Source: Ancylobacter lacus
GTDB lineage: Bacteria > Pseudomonadota > Alphaproteobacteria > Rhizobiales > Xanthobacteraceae
Direction of reading: 5' to 3'
DNA length: 64,000 nucleotides
NCBI RefSeq assembly: GCF_018390635.1
Contig: NZ_JAHBGE010000047.1
Span: forward strand, 115,834 to 179,833
Below, piece by piece: positions 46,741-56,672 of the stretch (within the stretch, counting starts at the first letter, position 1; every line of letters begins with the position of its first letter). Below the pieces are notes generated by a model. That model made no database searches. It was not told where the DNA came from and worked only from the letters and a program-made list of their open reading frames with translations. The translations under genes were made by a program, and so were the position numbers.

Positions 46741-47667
46741 CTAGAGCTCCGTCCCGCCCGGCAGCCCCTCAGCCAGCGCGTCGAGGGCGAGGCGCAGCTT
46801 GAGCGGCATCTGCGGGCTCGCCGGCCACAGCGCGTGGGTGGCGAAGACGAGGCGCGGCACCCCGGCGAGCAGCGGCACCAGCGTGCCCGCCCGCACCCGT
46901 TCGCGAATCAGCCAGCAGGGCAGCCACGCCAGCCCGTGGCCGGCCTCCGCCGCGTCGGCGATGGCTTCCAGATCGTCGAAATGCAGCCGGCTCGGCGGCG
47001 TCGCCGCCTGCGGCGCCGCGCCATCGAGCGGAAATTCCCACGCCTTCACCCGGCCGTCCCGGGCGTAGGTGACGCCGTGGTGCCGGGCGAGATCGGCAAG
47101 GCTCATCGGCGTGCCATGGGCGGCGAGATAGGCCGGGGCGGCGCACACCGTCATGCGCTGCAGCCCCAGCGTGCGGGTCATCAGCCCGGCGACGGCGCCG
47201 AGATGGCCATCCGCCGCCCCGGCATTGCGGATGGCGAGGTGGAAGCCGTCCTCGGCGAGGTCCACCAGCCGGTCGGAGAAGGCGATGTCCAGTTCGAGGC
47301 CGGGGTGGCGCGCCGCCAGCCCCGCCAGCACCGGGGCCACCACGCGGCGGCCGAACAGGATCGGCACCGCCACCCGCAGCCGCCCCACCGCCTCGCGCCG
47401 CCCGGATTCCAGAAAGGCGCGGCCGGCGCGCAGCTCCTCCAGCGCCCGGGTGCAGCGCTCGTAATAGAGCTGGCCGTCGTCGGTGAGCGCCTGGCTGCGG
47501 GTGGTGCGGTGGAGCAGCGCCACGCCGAGCCGGGCTTCCAGCCGCGCCACCGTCTTGGCCACCGCCGAGCGGGTCAGCCCCAGCCGGTCGGCGGCGGCGG
47601 AGAAGCTGCCAGTCTCGACCGCGGCGACGAAAACGTCGATGCCCGCCAGAACCTCGCCCACCGGCAC
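46741..47667 (-). CDS. LysR-family transcriptional regulator
   Basis: A 308-aa regulator. N-terminal winged helix: VFVAAVETGSFSAAADRLGLTRSAVAKTVARLEARLGVALLHRTTRSQALTDDG (about residues 11-65). The remainder is a LysR substrate-binding domain. The start at 47667 is a GTG whose ribosome-binding site is not clear, so a nearby in-frame GTG is possible. It is divergent from the quinone oxidoreductase gene over 111 bases, the classic arrangement for a LysR regulator and its target; the inducer is unknown. Confidence 0.88.
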   Translation of the reverse strand: MPVGEVLAGIDVFVAAVETGSFSAAADRLGLTRSAVAKTVARLEARLGVALLHRTTRSQALTDDGQLYYERCTRALEELRAGRAFLESGRREAVGRLRVAVPILFGRRVVAPVLAGLAARHPGLELDIAFSDRLVDLAEDGFHLAIRNAGAADGHLGAVAGLMTRTLGLQRMTVCAAPAYLAAHGTPMSLADLARHHGVTYARDGRVKAWEFPLDGAAPQAATPPSRLHFDDLEAIADAAEAGHGLAWLPCWLIRERVRAGTLVPLLAGVPRLVFATHALWPASPQMPLKLRLALDALAEGLPGGTEL

Positions 47668-47778
47668 CCCCGCATGATTGGTTCTCTCTCATCGCCAATG
47701 CGGCGAAAACCTATCGCAACCGCGTCCTCAACCTCAACGGTAAAGTCTCCGAACCATTCGATCCACCGGAGAACGACG

Positions 47779-48810
47779 ATGAACGAACAGATGCGGCGCT
47801 GGGAGATGGGCGCCTTCGGCCGCGCCGCCCTGGCGCTGGAAACCGTGGCGGTGCCGCGCCCCGCCGCCGGCGAGGTCTTGGTCAAGGTGGCGGCGGTGTC
47901 GCTGAACTACCGCGACCTGTTGATCATCGCCAACGGCATAGGCGGCCCGCTGACCTTCCCCTTCACCCCCGCTTCCGACCTCGCCGGCACGGTGGTGGAG
48001 GTCGGCGCCGGGGTGACCCGGTTCGCCACCGGGGAGCGGGTGATCTCCACCTTCTTCCCCGGCTGGCTGGACGGGCTTCCCACCGGGGATTCCGCCAGCC
48101 TGCCCTACCGCGCGCTCGGCGGGGCCTATCCCGGCGTGCTGGCGGAGTATGTCGCGCTCCCCGCCGACTGGCTGGCGCGCGCGCCGGCCAGCCTCGACGA
48201 CGACGCGGCGAGCACCCTGCCCTGCGCCGGGCTGACGGCGTGGACCGGCCTCGTCGCGCGCGGCGGGCTGAAGGCGGGCGAGACCGTGCTGGTGGAAGGC
48301 ACCGGCGGGGTGGCGCTGTTCGGCCTGCAGATCGCCAAGTCCCACGGCGCCCGGGTCATCGTCGTCTCCGGCAGCGCCGACAAGCGGGAACGGGCGCGGG
48401 CGCTGGGCGCCGACCTCCTCATCGCCCGCGAGGAGGGCGACTGGGTGGCGGCGGTGCGGGCCGCCACCGGCGGCTATGGCGCCGACCACATCCTGGCGCT
48501 GGCCGGCGGGGCGACGCTGGGGCGGGCGGTGGAGATCGCGGCGATCGGCGGGCGCATCGCCCAGATCGGCGTCATCGAGGGCTTCGAGGCGACGCTGCCG
48601 CTGGGCCCGCTGATGCTCAAGCAGCTCACCGTGAACGGCATCGGGGTGGGCCACCGGCGGTCGCTGGAGGAGCTGGTGCGGGCGGTCGACGCCATCGGGC
48701 TTGCCCCGGTGATCGACGCCCGCTACCCGCTGGAGGCGCTGCCCCGCGCGCTCGACCACCTGGAACGCGGCGCCTTCGGCAAGATCGTGGTGACCCTCGG
48801 GCCGGCCTGA
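47779..48810 (+). CDS. NAD(P)-dependent quinone oxidoreductase/alcohol dehydrogenase (MDR family)
   Basis: A 343-aa medium-chain dehydrogenase/reductase. The GroES-like N-terminus (about residues 25-130) is followed by a Rossmann fold with VLVEGTGGVALFGLQIAKSHGARVIVVSGS (about residues 175-205). The zinc ligands of true alcohol dehydrogenases are lacking in the N-terminal half (LNYRDLLIIANG instead of a Cys-His motif), favouring a zinc-free quinone oxidoreductase. GGAG precedes the ATG. Probably controlled by the divergent LysR protein. Confidence 0.83.
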   Translation: MNEQMRRWEMGAFGRAALALETVAVPRPAAGEVLVKVAAVSLNYRDLLIIANGIGGPLTFPFTPASDLAGTVVEVGAGVTRFATGERVISTFFPGWLDGLPTGDSASLPYRALGGAYPGVLAEYVALPADWLARAPASLDDDAASTLPCAGLTAWTGLVARGGLKAGETVLVEGTGGVALFGLQIAKSHGARVIVVSGSADKRERARALGADLLIAREEGDWVAAVRAATGGYGADHILALAGGATLGRAVEIAAIGGRIAQIGVIEGFEATLPLGPLMLKQLTVNGIGVGHRRSLEELVRAVDAIGLAPVIDARYPLEALPRALDHLERGAFGKIVVTLGPA

Positions 48811-48907
48811 CCCTGCGCCGGCGCCGCGCGGCCCCGCCGGGCGCCGCGCTGCGCTTGCGCAGCCCCGGCGCTGCGCTTAAACCGGGCTCCGAATGAAGGA
48901 GCGCGCC

Positions 48908-51900
48908 ATGACGAGCCGCAATGCCGATGACCGGGCCGCCGACGCCCGCGCCGACGACGCCCCGGGCGCGGCGCGGGACTATTCCTCGACCCTGTTCCTG
49001 CCGCAGACCGAGTTCCCCATGCGCGCGGGGCTGCCGCAGCGCGAGCCGGAATTGCTGGCCCGCTGGGAGCGGATCGGCCTTTATGCCCGCCAGCGCGCCG
49101 CGGGCGCCGGCCGCCCGCGCTTCGTGCTGCATGACGGCCCGCCCTACGCCAACGGCAACATCCACATCGGCCACGCGCTGAACAAGATCCTCAAGGACGT
49201 GGTGGTGCGCTCGCAGGGCGCGCTCGGCCACGATTCCAACTATGTGCCGGGCTGGGACTGCCACGGCCTCCCGATCGAGTGGAAGATCGAGGAGGAGAAC
49301 TACCGCAAGAAGGGCAAGGCCAAGCCGGATTTCTCCGATGCCGCGGCGATGGTCGCGTTCCGCCAGGAATGCCGCGCCTATGCCGAGCACTGGATCGGCG
49401 AGCAGCGCAAGGAGTTCAAGCGGCTCGGCGTCGAGGGCGACTGGGCCCACCCCTATGTGACGATGAGCTTCGACGCCGAGGCGCAGATCGCCCGCGAGAT
49501 CATGAAGTTCGCCGCCAACGGCCTGCTCTACCGCGGCTCCAAGCCGGTGATGTGGTCGGTGGTGGAGAACACCGCGCTGGCCGAGGCGGAGGTGGAGTAT
49601 CACGACCACCAGTCGACCACGGTCTATGTGAAGTTCCCGGTCACCGGCTACCGCGAGCGCAACTCGACCCATGGCGGCGACCCCGCCGGGCTGCAGGCGC
49701 CGGAGGCGGCGGACGACATCCACCTGTTCCCCTCCTATGAGGGCGCCTCCATCGTCATCTGGACGACAACGCCCTGGACCATCCCCGGCAACCGGGCGAT
49801 CTCCTTCTCCAAGGACGTGACCTACGCCGTCTATGAGGTGACGGAAGCGGCGGCCGACAACTGGGCGCGGGTGGGCGAACGCTACATCCTCGCCGACAAG
49901 CTGGCCGCCGAGGTGTTCAAGGCCGCGCGCGTCACCGGCTTCGAGCGCCACGCCGCCGTCGACCCCACCCATCTGGTCTGCGCCCACCCGCTGCGCGGGG
50001 TCGAGGGCACCGCCGGCTATTTCGACTTCGCCGTGCCGGTGGTGGCGGGCGACTATGTCACCGACGACGCCGGCACCGGCTTCGTGCACATCGCGCCGGG
50101 CCACGGCGCCGACGACTTCAACCTGTTCATCGCCGAGAAGCTCGGCGAGGTGCCGCACACGGTCGGCCCGGACGGGCGCTATTACGACCACGTCCCGCTG
50201 TTCGCCGGCGCCCGCGTCATGGACGACAAGGGCAAGGAGGGCGACGCCAACGAGCTGGTGATCCGGACGCTGGTGGCCGCCGGCAAGCTGATGGCGCGCG
50301 GGCGCATCAAGCACCAGTATCCCCATAGCTGGCGCTCCAAGGCCCCGGTCATCTTCCGCAACACGCCGCAATGGTTCATCGCGATGGACAAGGACATTGC
50401 GGCGACGGACGGCTCCACCACGGACGGCGACACGCTGCGCGCCCGTGCGCTGGGCGCCATCGCGGTGGTGGACTGGGTGCCCGAGACCGGGCGCAACCGC
50501 ATCAACGGCATGATCGAGAACCGGCCGGACTGGGTGGTCTCGCGCCAGCGCGCCTGGGGCGTGCCGATCGCCGTCTTCGTGCGCGACCGCGGCGACGGCA
50601 CCGTCGACATCCTGCGCGACGAGAAGGTGAACGAACGCATCGCGAGCGCCTTCGCCGCCGAGGGCGCCGATGCGTGGTACCAGGACGGCGCGGCGCAGCG
50701 CTTCCTCGGCAATGACCACGACGCCGCCGCGTGGCGGAAGGTCGACGACATTCTCGACGTCTGGTTCGACAGCGGCTCCACCCACGCCTTCACGCTGGAG
50801 GTGCGCGACGACCTGAAGGTCAACCGCGCCTTTGCCGGCGGGCCGGACCGGGTGATGTATCTCGAGGGCTCGGACCAGCACCGCGGCTGGTTCCATTCCT
50901 CGCTGCTGGAGAGCTGCGGCACCCGCGGCCATGCCCCCTACGACGTCGTGCTGACCCACGGCTTCGTGCTGGACGAGCAGGGCCGCAAGATGTCGAAGTC
51001 GGTCGGCAACGTGGTCGCCCCGCAGGAGGTCATCAAGAACTCCGGCGCCGACATCCTGCGGCTGTGGGTCTGCGCCTCCGACTATTCGGACGACCTCAGG
51101 ATCGGGCCGGAAATCCTCAAGACCACGGTCGAGACCTACCGCAAGCTGCGCAACACGCTGCGCTGGCTGCTGGGCAGCCTGCACCACTACCGCGACAGCG
51201 AGCGGGTGCCCTACGCCCAGATGCCGGCGCTGGAGCGCATGGTGCTGCACCGGCTGGCCGAGCTCGACAAGGTGGTGCGCGAGGCCTACGCCGCGTTCGA
51301 CTTCAAGCGGGTCAACGCCGCGCTCACCGCCTTCATGACCGCCGAGCTTTCGGCGTTCTATTTCGACGTCCGCAAGGACGCGCTCTACTGCGACCCGATC
51401 TCCTCGGTGACGCGGCGGGCCTGCCTCACCGTGCTGGACGAGGTGTTCCGCCGGCTGGTGGTGTGGCTGGCGCCGATCCTGCCCTTCACCGCGGAAGAGA
51501 CGTGGCTGGCGCGCTTCCCCTCGGAAGACGGCTCGGTGCATCTGGAGACCTTCCCGGCGACCCCGGCGGCGTGGCGCGACGAGGTGCTGGCCGAGGAGTG
51601 GCGCCGCATCCGTCAGGTGCGCCGCGTCGTGCTCGGCGCGCTGGAGGTGGAGCGCGCCGCCAAGCGCATCGGCTCCAGCCTGGAGGCGGCCCCGGTCATC
51701 CATGTCGCCGACCCCGTCCTGTTCGCCGCGGTGAGCGCGGTGGACCTCGCCGAGGTCTGCATCACCTCCGACGCCCATCTGGTGCCGGACGAGGGGCCGA
51801 AGGACGCCTTCCGCCTCGACGAGGTGCCGGGGGTGGCGGTGGTGCCGGCGCGGGCGGTGGGGCACAAATGCGCCCGTTCCTGGAAGATCTCGCCGCTGGT

Positions 51901-51988
51901 GGGCACCGAGCCGGACTATCCCGACGTGACCCCGCGCGACGCGCAGGCGCTGCGCGAGCTGGCCACCGCCCGCCGCGCGGCGGAGTGA
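48908..51988 (+). CDS. ileS: Isoleucyl-tRNA synthetase
   Basis: Class I synthetase (1026 aa) charging tRNA-Ile. HIGH motif in [22 protein letters not shown] (about residues 74-95), an editing domain with [21 protein letters not shown] motif [15 protein letters not shown] (about residues 693-707), and an anticodon-binding C-terminus with a Cys near [12 protein letters not shown] chose the ATG at 48908, preceded by AAGGAG; the ATG at 48893 is an alternative. lspA starts 7 bases downstream, a highly conserved pair. Confidence 0.97.
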   Translation: MTSRNADDRAADARADDAPGAARDYSSTLFLPQTEFPMRAGLPQREPELLARWERIGLYARQRAAGAGRPRFVLHDGPPYANGNIHIGHALNKILKDVVVRSQGALGHDSNYVPGWDCHGLPIEWKIEEENYRKKGKAKPDFSDAAAMVAFRQECRAYAEHWIGEQRKEFKRLGVEGDWAHPYVTMSFDAEAQIAREIMKFAANGLLYRGSKPVMWSVVENTALAEAEVEYHDHQSTTVYVKFPVTGYRERNSTHGGDPAGLQAPEAADDIHLFPSYEGASIVIWTTTPWTIPGNRAISFSKDVTYAVYEVTEAAADNWARVGERYILADKLAAEVFKAARVTGFERHAAVDPTHLVCAHPLRGVEGTAGYFDFAVPVVAGDYVTDDAGTGFVHIAPGHGADDFNLFIAEKLGEVPHTVGPDGRYYDHVPLFAGARVMDDKGKEGDANELVIRTLVAAGKLMARGRIKHQYPHSWRSKAPVIFRNTPQWFIAMDKDIAATDGSTTDGDTLRARALGAIAVVDWVPETGRNRINGMIENRPDWVVSRQRAWGVPIAVFVRDRGDGTVDILRDEKVNERIASAFAAEGADAWYQDGAAQRFLGNDHDAAAWRKVDDILDVWFDSGSTHAFTLEVRDDLKVNRAFAGGPDRVMYLEGSDQHRGWFHSSLLESCGTRGHAPYDVVLTHGFVLDEQGRKMSKSVGNVVAPQEVIKNSGADILRLWVCASDYSDDLRIGPEILKTTVETYRKLRNTLRWLLGSLHHYRDSERVPYAQMPALERMVLHRLAELDKVVREAYAAFDFKRVNAALTAFMTAELSAFYFDVRKDALYCDPISSVTRRACLTVLDEVFRRLVVWLAPILPFTAEETWLARFPSEDGSVHLETFPATPAAWRDEVLAEEWRRIRQVRRVVLGALEVERAAKRIGSSLEAAPVIHVADPVLFAAVSAVDLAEVCITSDAHLVPDEGPKDAFRLDEVPGVAVVPARAVGHKCARSWKISPLVGTEPDYPDVTPRDAQALRELATARRAAE

Positions 51989-51995
51989 GCGGGCG

Positions 51996-52541
51996 ATGAA
52001 CCCGCCCCCTCCCGGCGCCCCGGCCCGGCCCGGCCGCCCGGCCGCGCGGCTGCGGCTGTTCGGGCCGCGCTCGGCGCTCGGGCTCGGCCTGGCGCTGGCG
52101 GTGCTGCTGGCCGATCAGGCCAGCAAGATCGCGGTGCTGCGGCTGGTGGATTTCGGGGTGAACGGGCTCGTCACCGTCACCCCGTTCATGGACCTCGTGG
52201 TGGCGTGGAACACCGGCGTCAGCTACGGCCTGTTCCCGCAGGGCGCCTCCGGCTGGTGGCTGCTCGGGCTCATCAAGCTGGTGGCGGCGATCGGCTTCAC
52301 CTTCTGGCTGGCCCGGGTGCGGCGCGGCATGGAGGCGGTGGCGCTGGGGCTGCTGATCGGCGGCGCGCTGGGCAACGCCATCGACCGCGCGGCCTATGGC
52401 GCGGTGTTCGACTTCGTGTCGTTGCATGCCTTCGGCCTGCACTGGTATGTCTTCAATATCGCGGATGTGGCGATCGTGGCGGGCGTGGTTCTGCTGCTGG
52501 TCGACTCGTTCACGGGGCGCGCGAAAGCCGGCGCGCCGTAA
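51996..52541 (+). CDS. lspA: Lipoprotein signal peptidase
   Basis: Inner-membrane aspartic protease (181 aa) cleaving prolipoproteins after lipidation. Four membrane segments and the two catalytic-Asp blocks are visible: GGALGNAIDRAAYGAVFDFV and WYVFNIADVAIVAG. VVAWNTGVSYGLF is the third conserved block. Directly follows ileS and precedes an exported DUF3035-like protein and two M16 peptidases. Confidence 0.96.
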   Translation: MNPPPPGAPARPGRPAARLRLFGPRSALGLGLALAVLLADQASKIAVLRLVDFGVNGLVTVTPFMDLVVAWNTGVSYGLFPQGASGWWLLGLIKLVAAIGFTFWLARVRRGMEAVALGLLIGGALGNAIDRAAYGAVFDFVSLHAFGLHWYVFNIADVAIVAGVVLLLVDSFTGRAKAGAP

Positions 52542-52642
52542 AATCGCCGCCCTCGCATGGCAGCAGAAGGGTTCGTGCCCGGACCGGAACCGCCGGCCAT
52601 GCCCGGATGATGCCGCAAGCTCGGCAGGAGATGACACGGAAG

Positions 52643-53332
52643 ATGACGCACGCGTTCACCGTTCGCACCGCCCCGCGCCTTCTCGCCGCCCGGATCGCCG
52701 GGCTGTGCCTCGCGGGGTTCGTCGCGCTGGGGGCCGCCCCGGCCCTGGCGCAGGAAGACGTCAACCTCACCGAGAAGCTGCTCACCGGCATCGGCCTCGT
52801 CGCCCCGACCCCGCCGGAGATCGAGTACCGGGAGCGCGCCCCTCTCGTGGTGCCGACCAACAAGGACGTGCTGCCCCCGCCACGTGACCCCAACACCGTC
52901 ACCAGCAACCCCGCCTGGCCGAAGGACTACGACAAGGAAATGGCCAAGCGCGAGGCGGCCGAGCAGCAGGCGACGGTCGGCGGCATGAACAGCAAGCAGG
53001 GCGGCCTCAACCCGGCGCCGCTGACGCCCTCCGAGCTGAACAAGGGCTACAAGAACGCCAAGGCGCAGGGCAGCGGCTTCAACAACAGCAAGCGCGAGAC
53101 CGACAACAAGCTCTCGCTCAACGAGCTCGGCTTCAAGGGCTGGAGCAGCGTGACCTCCGGCGACAAGCCGATCGTCTTCACCGGCGAGCCCGAGCGCGCC
53201 TCGCTGGTGCAGCCGCCGCCGGGCTACCAGACCCCGGCGCCGAACGCCCCCTATGGCGTGGTCGAGGAAAAGAAGAAGACCTGGTCGCTGCCGAGCCTGT
53301 TCGACCGCACCCAGCCGAACAAGGAAAACTGA
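52643..53332 (+). CDS. Exported DUF3035-like protein (BamF-like position)
   Basis: A 229-aa protein with a signal peptide (TAPRLLAARIAGLCLAGFVALGAAPALA-QED). The mature part contains IEYRERAPLVVPTNKDVLPPPRDPN, a Pro-rich block that resembles DUF3035 proteins, called BamF in Rhodobacterales, where they sit in the same place after lspA and before M16 peptidases. No lipobox is evident here, so it would be soluble in the periplasm. The rest is low-complexity (KAQGSGFNNSKRETDNKLSLNELGFKGW). CAGGAG at 52625-52630 suits the ATG at 52643; an ATG at 52631 is an alternative. Role in outer-membrane assembly is inference. Confidence 0.65.
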   Translation: MTHAFTVRTAPRLLAARIAGLCLAGFVALGAAPALAQEDVNLTEKLLTGIGLVAPTPPEIEYRERAPLVVPTNKDVLPPPRDPNTVTSNPAWPKDYDKEMAKREAAEQQATVGGMNSKQGGLNPAPLTPSELNKGYKNAKAQGSGFNNSKRETDNKLSLNELGFKGWSSVTSGDKPIVFTGEPERASLVQPPPGYQTPAPNAPYGVVEEKKKTWSLPSLFDRTQPNKEN

Positions 53333-53373
53333 GCGCGGCGCGCCCGCGCCCGCGCCCTCCCGCCGCGCCGGTC

Positions 53374-53405
53374 CCTGCGGCCCGGTGCCGCCCAGCGGCC
53401 GCAGG
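53374..53405 (+). terminator. Hairpin after the DUF3035-like gene
   Basis: CCTGCGGCC (53374-53382) and GGCCGCAGG (53397-53405) form a 9-bp stem with a 14-base loop, 42 bases after the stop. There is no T-run. The remaining bases up to 53625 hold no gene that I can support. Confidence 0.4.
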
Positions 53406-53625
53406 CCCGCCGGTCGCCGCGGCGCTGTGCCGTCCCGCCATGGATGACGCCGCCCCGCGCCGTGCGGCGGGGGAAGATGAATTCGCGGCAAGGTGGCTCA
53501 CTAACGGGTGAGGCCGCCGCGACCAGCCGTCGCGCAGCGGCAACTTCCCCGCTACATTGCAGGACAATGACGAGGCCGCACGCCCGCCTTCCCGGCGGCG
53601 CGCCCCCGAACCCGGAAGTCAGCCT

Positions 53626-54990
53626 GTGACGGCATCGCGCGTAACTGGAAAACTCATGTCCGCTCTCATCCTCGCGGCGGCTGGCGCCGCCACTCTCGCC
53701 GCCCCCGCCCGGGCGAGCGAGGCCACCGAGTTCACCCTGGCGAACGGCATGCAGGTCGTGGTCGTGCCGGACCACCGCACCCCGGTGGTCACCCACATGG
53801 TGTGGTACCGGGTCGGCTCGGCGGACGAGCAGCCGGGCAAGTCCGGCATCGCCCATTTCCTCGAGCACCTGATGTTCAAGGGCACCCGCCAGCACCCGGC
53901 CGGCGCCTTCTCGCAGGTGGTCGCGCAGCTCGGCGGCCAGGAGAACGCCTTCACCTCGCAGGACTACACCGCCTATTTCCAGCGCGTCGCCAAGGAGAAC
54001 CTGCCCACCGTCATGGGCTTCGAGGCCGACCGCATGACCGGGCTGGTGCTCACCGACGAGGTGGTGCTGCCCGAGCGCGACGTGGTGCTGGAGGAGCGCC
54101 GCATGCGCACCGACAACGACCCCGGCGCCATCCTCTCCGAGGCGGCGCAGGCGGCGATGTTCACCAACCACCCCTACGGCCACCCCATCATCGGCTGGGA
54201 AGACGAGATCCGCGGGCTGAACCGCGAGGACGCGCTCGCCTTCTACCGCCGCTTCTACACCCCCAACAACGCCATCCTCGTGGTCGCCGGCGACGTGACC
54301 CCCGAGGAGGTGCGCACGCTGGCGGAAAAGACCTACGGCACGATCGAGCGCCGCGCCGAGATCGGCCCGCGCGAGCGGCCGAAGGAGCCGGAACCGCGTG
54401 CCCAGCGCCGCGTCTCGCTGGCCGATGCCCGCGTTGCCCAGCCGAACCTCTCCCGCACCTATCTCGTGCCGCCCTACCGGCTGGCGCCGAAGGACAGCGT
54501 CGCGCTGGATGTGCTGGCGCAGGTGCTCGGCGGCGGCTCCACCGGCCGGCTCTACCGCAGCCTCGTGGTGGACAAGAGCCTCGCCGCCAGCGCCAGCGCC
54601 TGGTACCAGAGCACGGCGCTGGACGAGACCCGCTTCGGCATCTCCGCCTCGCCGCGCCCGGAGGTCAGCCTGGAGGCGCTGGAAGGCGCGCTCGACGCCG
54701 CCATCGCCGCCATCGCCGAGACCGGGCCCGACGCGGCCGAGCTGGAGCGGGCCAAGACCCGGCTGGTGGCCGACGCGATCTACGCCCAGGACAACCAGGC
54801 CACCCTCGCCCGCATCTATGGCGCCGCGCTCGCCACCGGCACCACGGTGGACGACGTGAAGAACTGGCCGGCCGAGGTGAAGGCGGTGACGGCGGAGGAG
54901 GTGCGCGACGTCGCCCGCCGCTACCTCGTGCCCTCGCGTGCCGTCACCGGCTATCTCGTCCGCCCGGCGGCGCCGGAGAAACGCTCGTGA
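53626..54990 (+). CDS. M16-family zinc metallopeptidase, catalytic subunit
   Basis: A 454-aa exported peptidase. Signal peptide from the GTG at 53626 (MTASRVTGKLMSALILAAAGAATLAAPARA); an ATG at 53656 is the alternative start. The inverted zinc motif HFLEH (HxxEH, in GIAHFLEHLMFKGT, about residues 78-82) and the downstream Glu in VVLEERRMR are present, so it is active. The next gene supplies the inactive partner, as in PqqF/MPP-like heterodimers. The pair follows lspA in many alphaproteobacteria and is probably periplasmic. Confidence 0.9.
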   Translation: MTASRVTGKLMSALILAAAGAATLAAPARASEATEFTLANGMQVVVVPDHRTPVVTHMVWYRVGSADEQPGKSGIAHFLEHLMFKGTRQHPAGAFSQVVAQLGGQENAFTSQDYTAYFQRVAKENLPTVMGFEADRMTGLVLTDEVVLPERDVVLEERRMRTDNDPGAILSEAAQAAMFTNHPYGHPIIGWEDEIRGLNREDALAFYRRFYTPNNAILVVAGDVTPEEVRTLAEKTYGTIERRAEIGPRERPKEPEPRAQRRVSLADARVAQPNLSRTYLVPPYRLAPKDSVALDVLAQVLGGGSTGRLYRSLVVDKSLAASASAWYQSTALDETRFGISASPRPEVSLEALEGALDAAIAAIAETGPDAAELERAKTRLVADAIYAQDNQATLARIYGAALATGTTVDDVKNWPAEVKAVTAEEVRDVARRYLVPSRAVTGYLVRPAAPEKRS

Positions 54991-56408
54991 GCGCCGCCGC
55001 CCTCGCCCGCGGCGGGCCGCCGGGGCCGACGCTGCGCGCCCGCCTCGCTTCCGCCTTCCGCCTTCCCCCTCTTCTCGCGGTGCCGCTCGCCATGACCATC
55101 GCCCTTCTCGCCACCCCGCCCGCCCAGTCGGAAACGACCCGCATCCAGCGCGTCATCAGCCCCGGCGGCGTCGAGGCGTGGCTGGTGCACGACACCACCC
55201 TGCCGCTGGTGGCGGTGGAGTTCGCCTTTGTCGGCGGCGCCGCGCAGGACCCGGCGGGCAAGCCCGGCGTCGCCAGCCTCACCGCCTCGCTGCTCGACGA
55301 GGGAGCGGGCGATCTCGATTCCCGCACCTTCCAGGACCGGCTGGCGGAAAAGGCGATCGAGCTGCGCTTCGACGCCAGCCGCGACACGCTCACCGGCTCG
55401 CTGCGCACCCTCTCCGAGAATGTCGGGCCGGCCTTCGAGCTGCTGCGCCTCGCGCTCACCGCGCCGCGCTTCGACGGCGAGGCGGTGGAACGCATCCGGC
55501 AGGGCCAGCTCGCCTCGCTGCGGCGGCGCTCCACCGACCCGCAGACGCTGGCGAGCCTCGCCTGGGCCGCGACCGCCTTTCCCGACCACCCCTATGGCCG
55601 GCCGGTGGACGGCACGCTGGAGAGCGTGCCCACCATCACCCGCGAGGACATCGCGCTCTACGCCCGCAAGGTGATGGCGCGCGGCAACCTCAAGATCGCG
55701 GTGGTCGGCGACATCACGCCGGACCTGCTGGCGGCGGCGCTGGACGACGTGTTCGGCGCGCTGCCGGCGACGCCCGATCTGGTGCCGGTGCCCGACATCG
55801 TGCCCCACGGCCTCGGCACGGTGGAGGTGACCGAGCTGGACGTGCCGCAGGCCTCGATCGTGTTCGGCGGCGCCGGGCTGAAGCGCAACGACCCCGACTT
55901 CATCCCCGCCTTCGTGCTGAACCACATGCTGGGCGGCAGCGCCTTCTCCTCCCGCCTGTTCAGGGAGGTGCGGGAAAAGCGCGGCCTCGCCTATTCCGTC
56001 TATTCCTATCTCGCCGCCTTCGACCATGCCGGCCTCGTGCTGGGGGGCACCGCGACCAAGAACGACCGGGCCGCGGAATCCATCGGCCTCATCCGCGAGG
56101 AATATCTCAAGCTGCTGCGCGAGGGCCCGTCCGAGCAGGAGCTGGCCGACGCCAAGAGCTACCTGATCGGCAGCTTCGCGCTGCGGTTCGATTCTTCCGC
56201 CAAGGTGGCGGGCCAGCTTCTGCAGATCCAGCTCGACGATCTCGGCATCGACTATATCGACGTGCGCAACAGGCTGGTCGGCGCGGTGACGCTGGAGGAT
56301 GTCCGCCGCGCCGCCCGGCGCTTCGAGGCCCAGCCCGGCCTGCTGTTCAGCGTGGTCGGCCGGCCGACCGGGCTGCCCGCCGGGGATTCCGTGCCGAAGG
56401 GCGGCTAG
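54987..56408 (+). CDS. M16-family peptidase homologue, non-catalytic subunit
   Basis: A 473-aa exported protein with the same two-lobed M16 fold. The place of the zinc motif reads GVASLTASLLDEGAG, with no HxxEH, so it is not expected to be active alone. The later MPP signature is present (GGSAFSSRLFREVREKRGLAYSVYSYLA, about residues 312-340). The GTG start overlaps the stop of the active subunit by four bases, and the first 40 residues hold a signal-like segment (LPPLLAVPLAMTIALLATPPAQS). Confidence 0.9.
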   Translation: MSAAALARGGPPGPTLRARLASAFRLPPLLAVPLAMTIALLATPPAQSETTRIQRVISPGGVEAWLVHDTTLPLVAVEFAFVGGAAQDPAGKPGVASLTASLLDEGAGDLDSRTFQDRLAEKAIELRFDASRDTLTGSLRTLSENVGPAFELLRLALTAPRFDGEAVERIRQGQLASLRRRSTDPQTLASLAWAATAFPDHPYGRPVDGTLESVPTITREDIALYARKVMARGNLKIAVVGDITPDLLAAALDDVFGALPATPDLVPVPDIVPHGLGTVEVTELDVPQASIVFGGAGLKRNDPDFIPAFVLNHMLGGSAFSSRLFREVREKRGLAYSVYSYLAAFDHAGLVLGGTATKNDRAAESIGLIREEYLKLLREGPSEQELADAKSYLIGSFALRFDSSAKVAGQLLQIQLDDLGIDYIDVRNRLVGAVTLEDVRRAARRFEAQPGLLFSVVGRPTGLPAGDSVPKGG

Positions 56409-56608
56409 AGACCGCGCCATGACGCCGGGCGGCGGGCGCATTCGCCGCCGCCGCGGCCATTTTCCCGGCCGGCCCCACTCTCGCCACCGGCGCGGGCTTG
56501 ATATAAGCGGATCGAGGCCTGCCGCGGGGGCGCCGTGCGGGGCTGTCGCGACCGGATGCCGGCGCGCCGCGGGGGATGCGGCCGCCGGACCTGCCGATCC
56601 GGTCGATC

Positions 56609-56642
56609 TTCATGGCGAGAGCCGGTTCATGGCGAGAGCCGG
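56609..56642 (+). repeat. 17-bp perfect tandem repeat before a lipoprotein gene
   Basis: TTCATGGCGAGAGCCGG occurs twice head-to-tail (56609-56625, 56626-56642), ending about 30 bases before the lipoprotein start. Each unit contains an ATG. Likely slippage; it duplicates a possible start region and could affect translation. Confidence 0.75.
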
Positions 56643-56672
56643 AGATCGCCGGCGCTTTTGGGGAGTGTGCGT

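Noticed and set aside
48626-51865. Long minus-strand frame (about 1080 codons) across ileS
   Set aside because: Antisense to an undoubted isoleucyl-tRNA synthetase; low-complexity composition typical of shadow frames in high-GC DNA.
53440-53511. Tiny 23-codon frame between the DUF3035-like gene and the M16 gene
   Set aside because: No ribosome-binding site, no recognisable features, and expected by chance.
53802-56408. 868-codon plus frame running into the second M16 gene
   Set aside because: Its first half is an out-of-frame reading of the first M16 gene; the real start is the GTG at 54987 overlapping that gene's stop.
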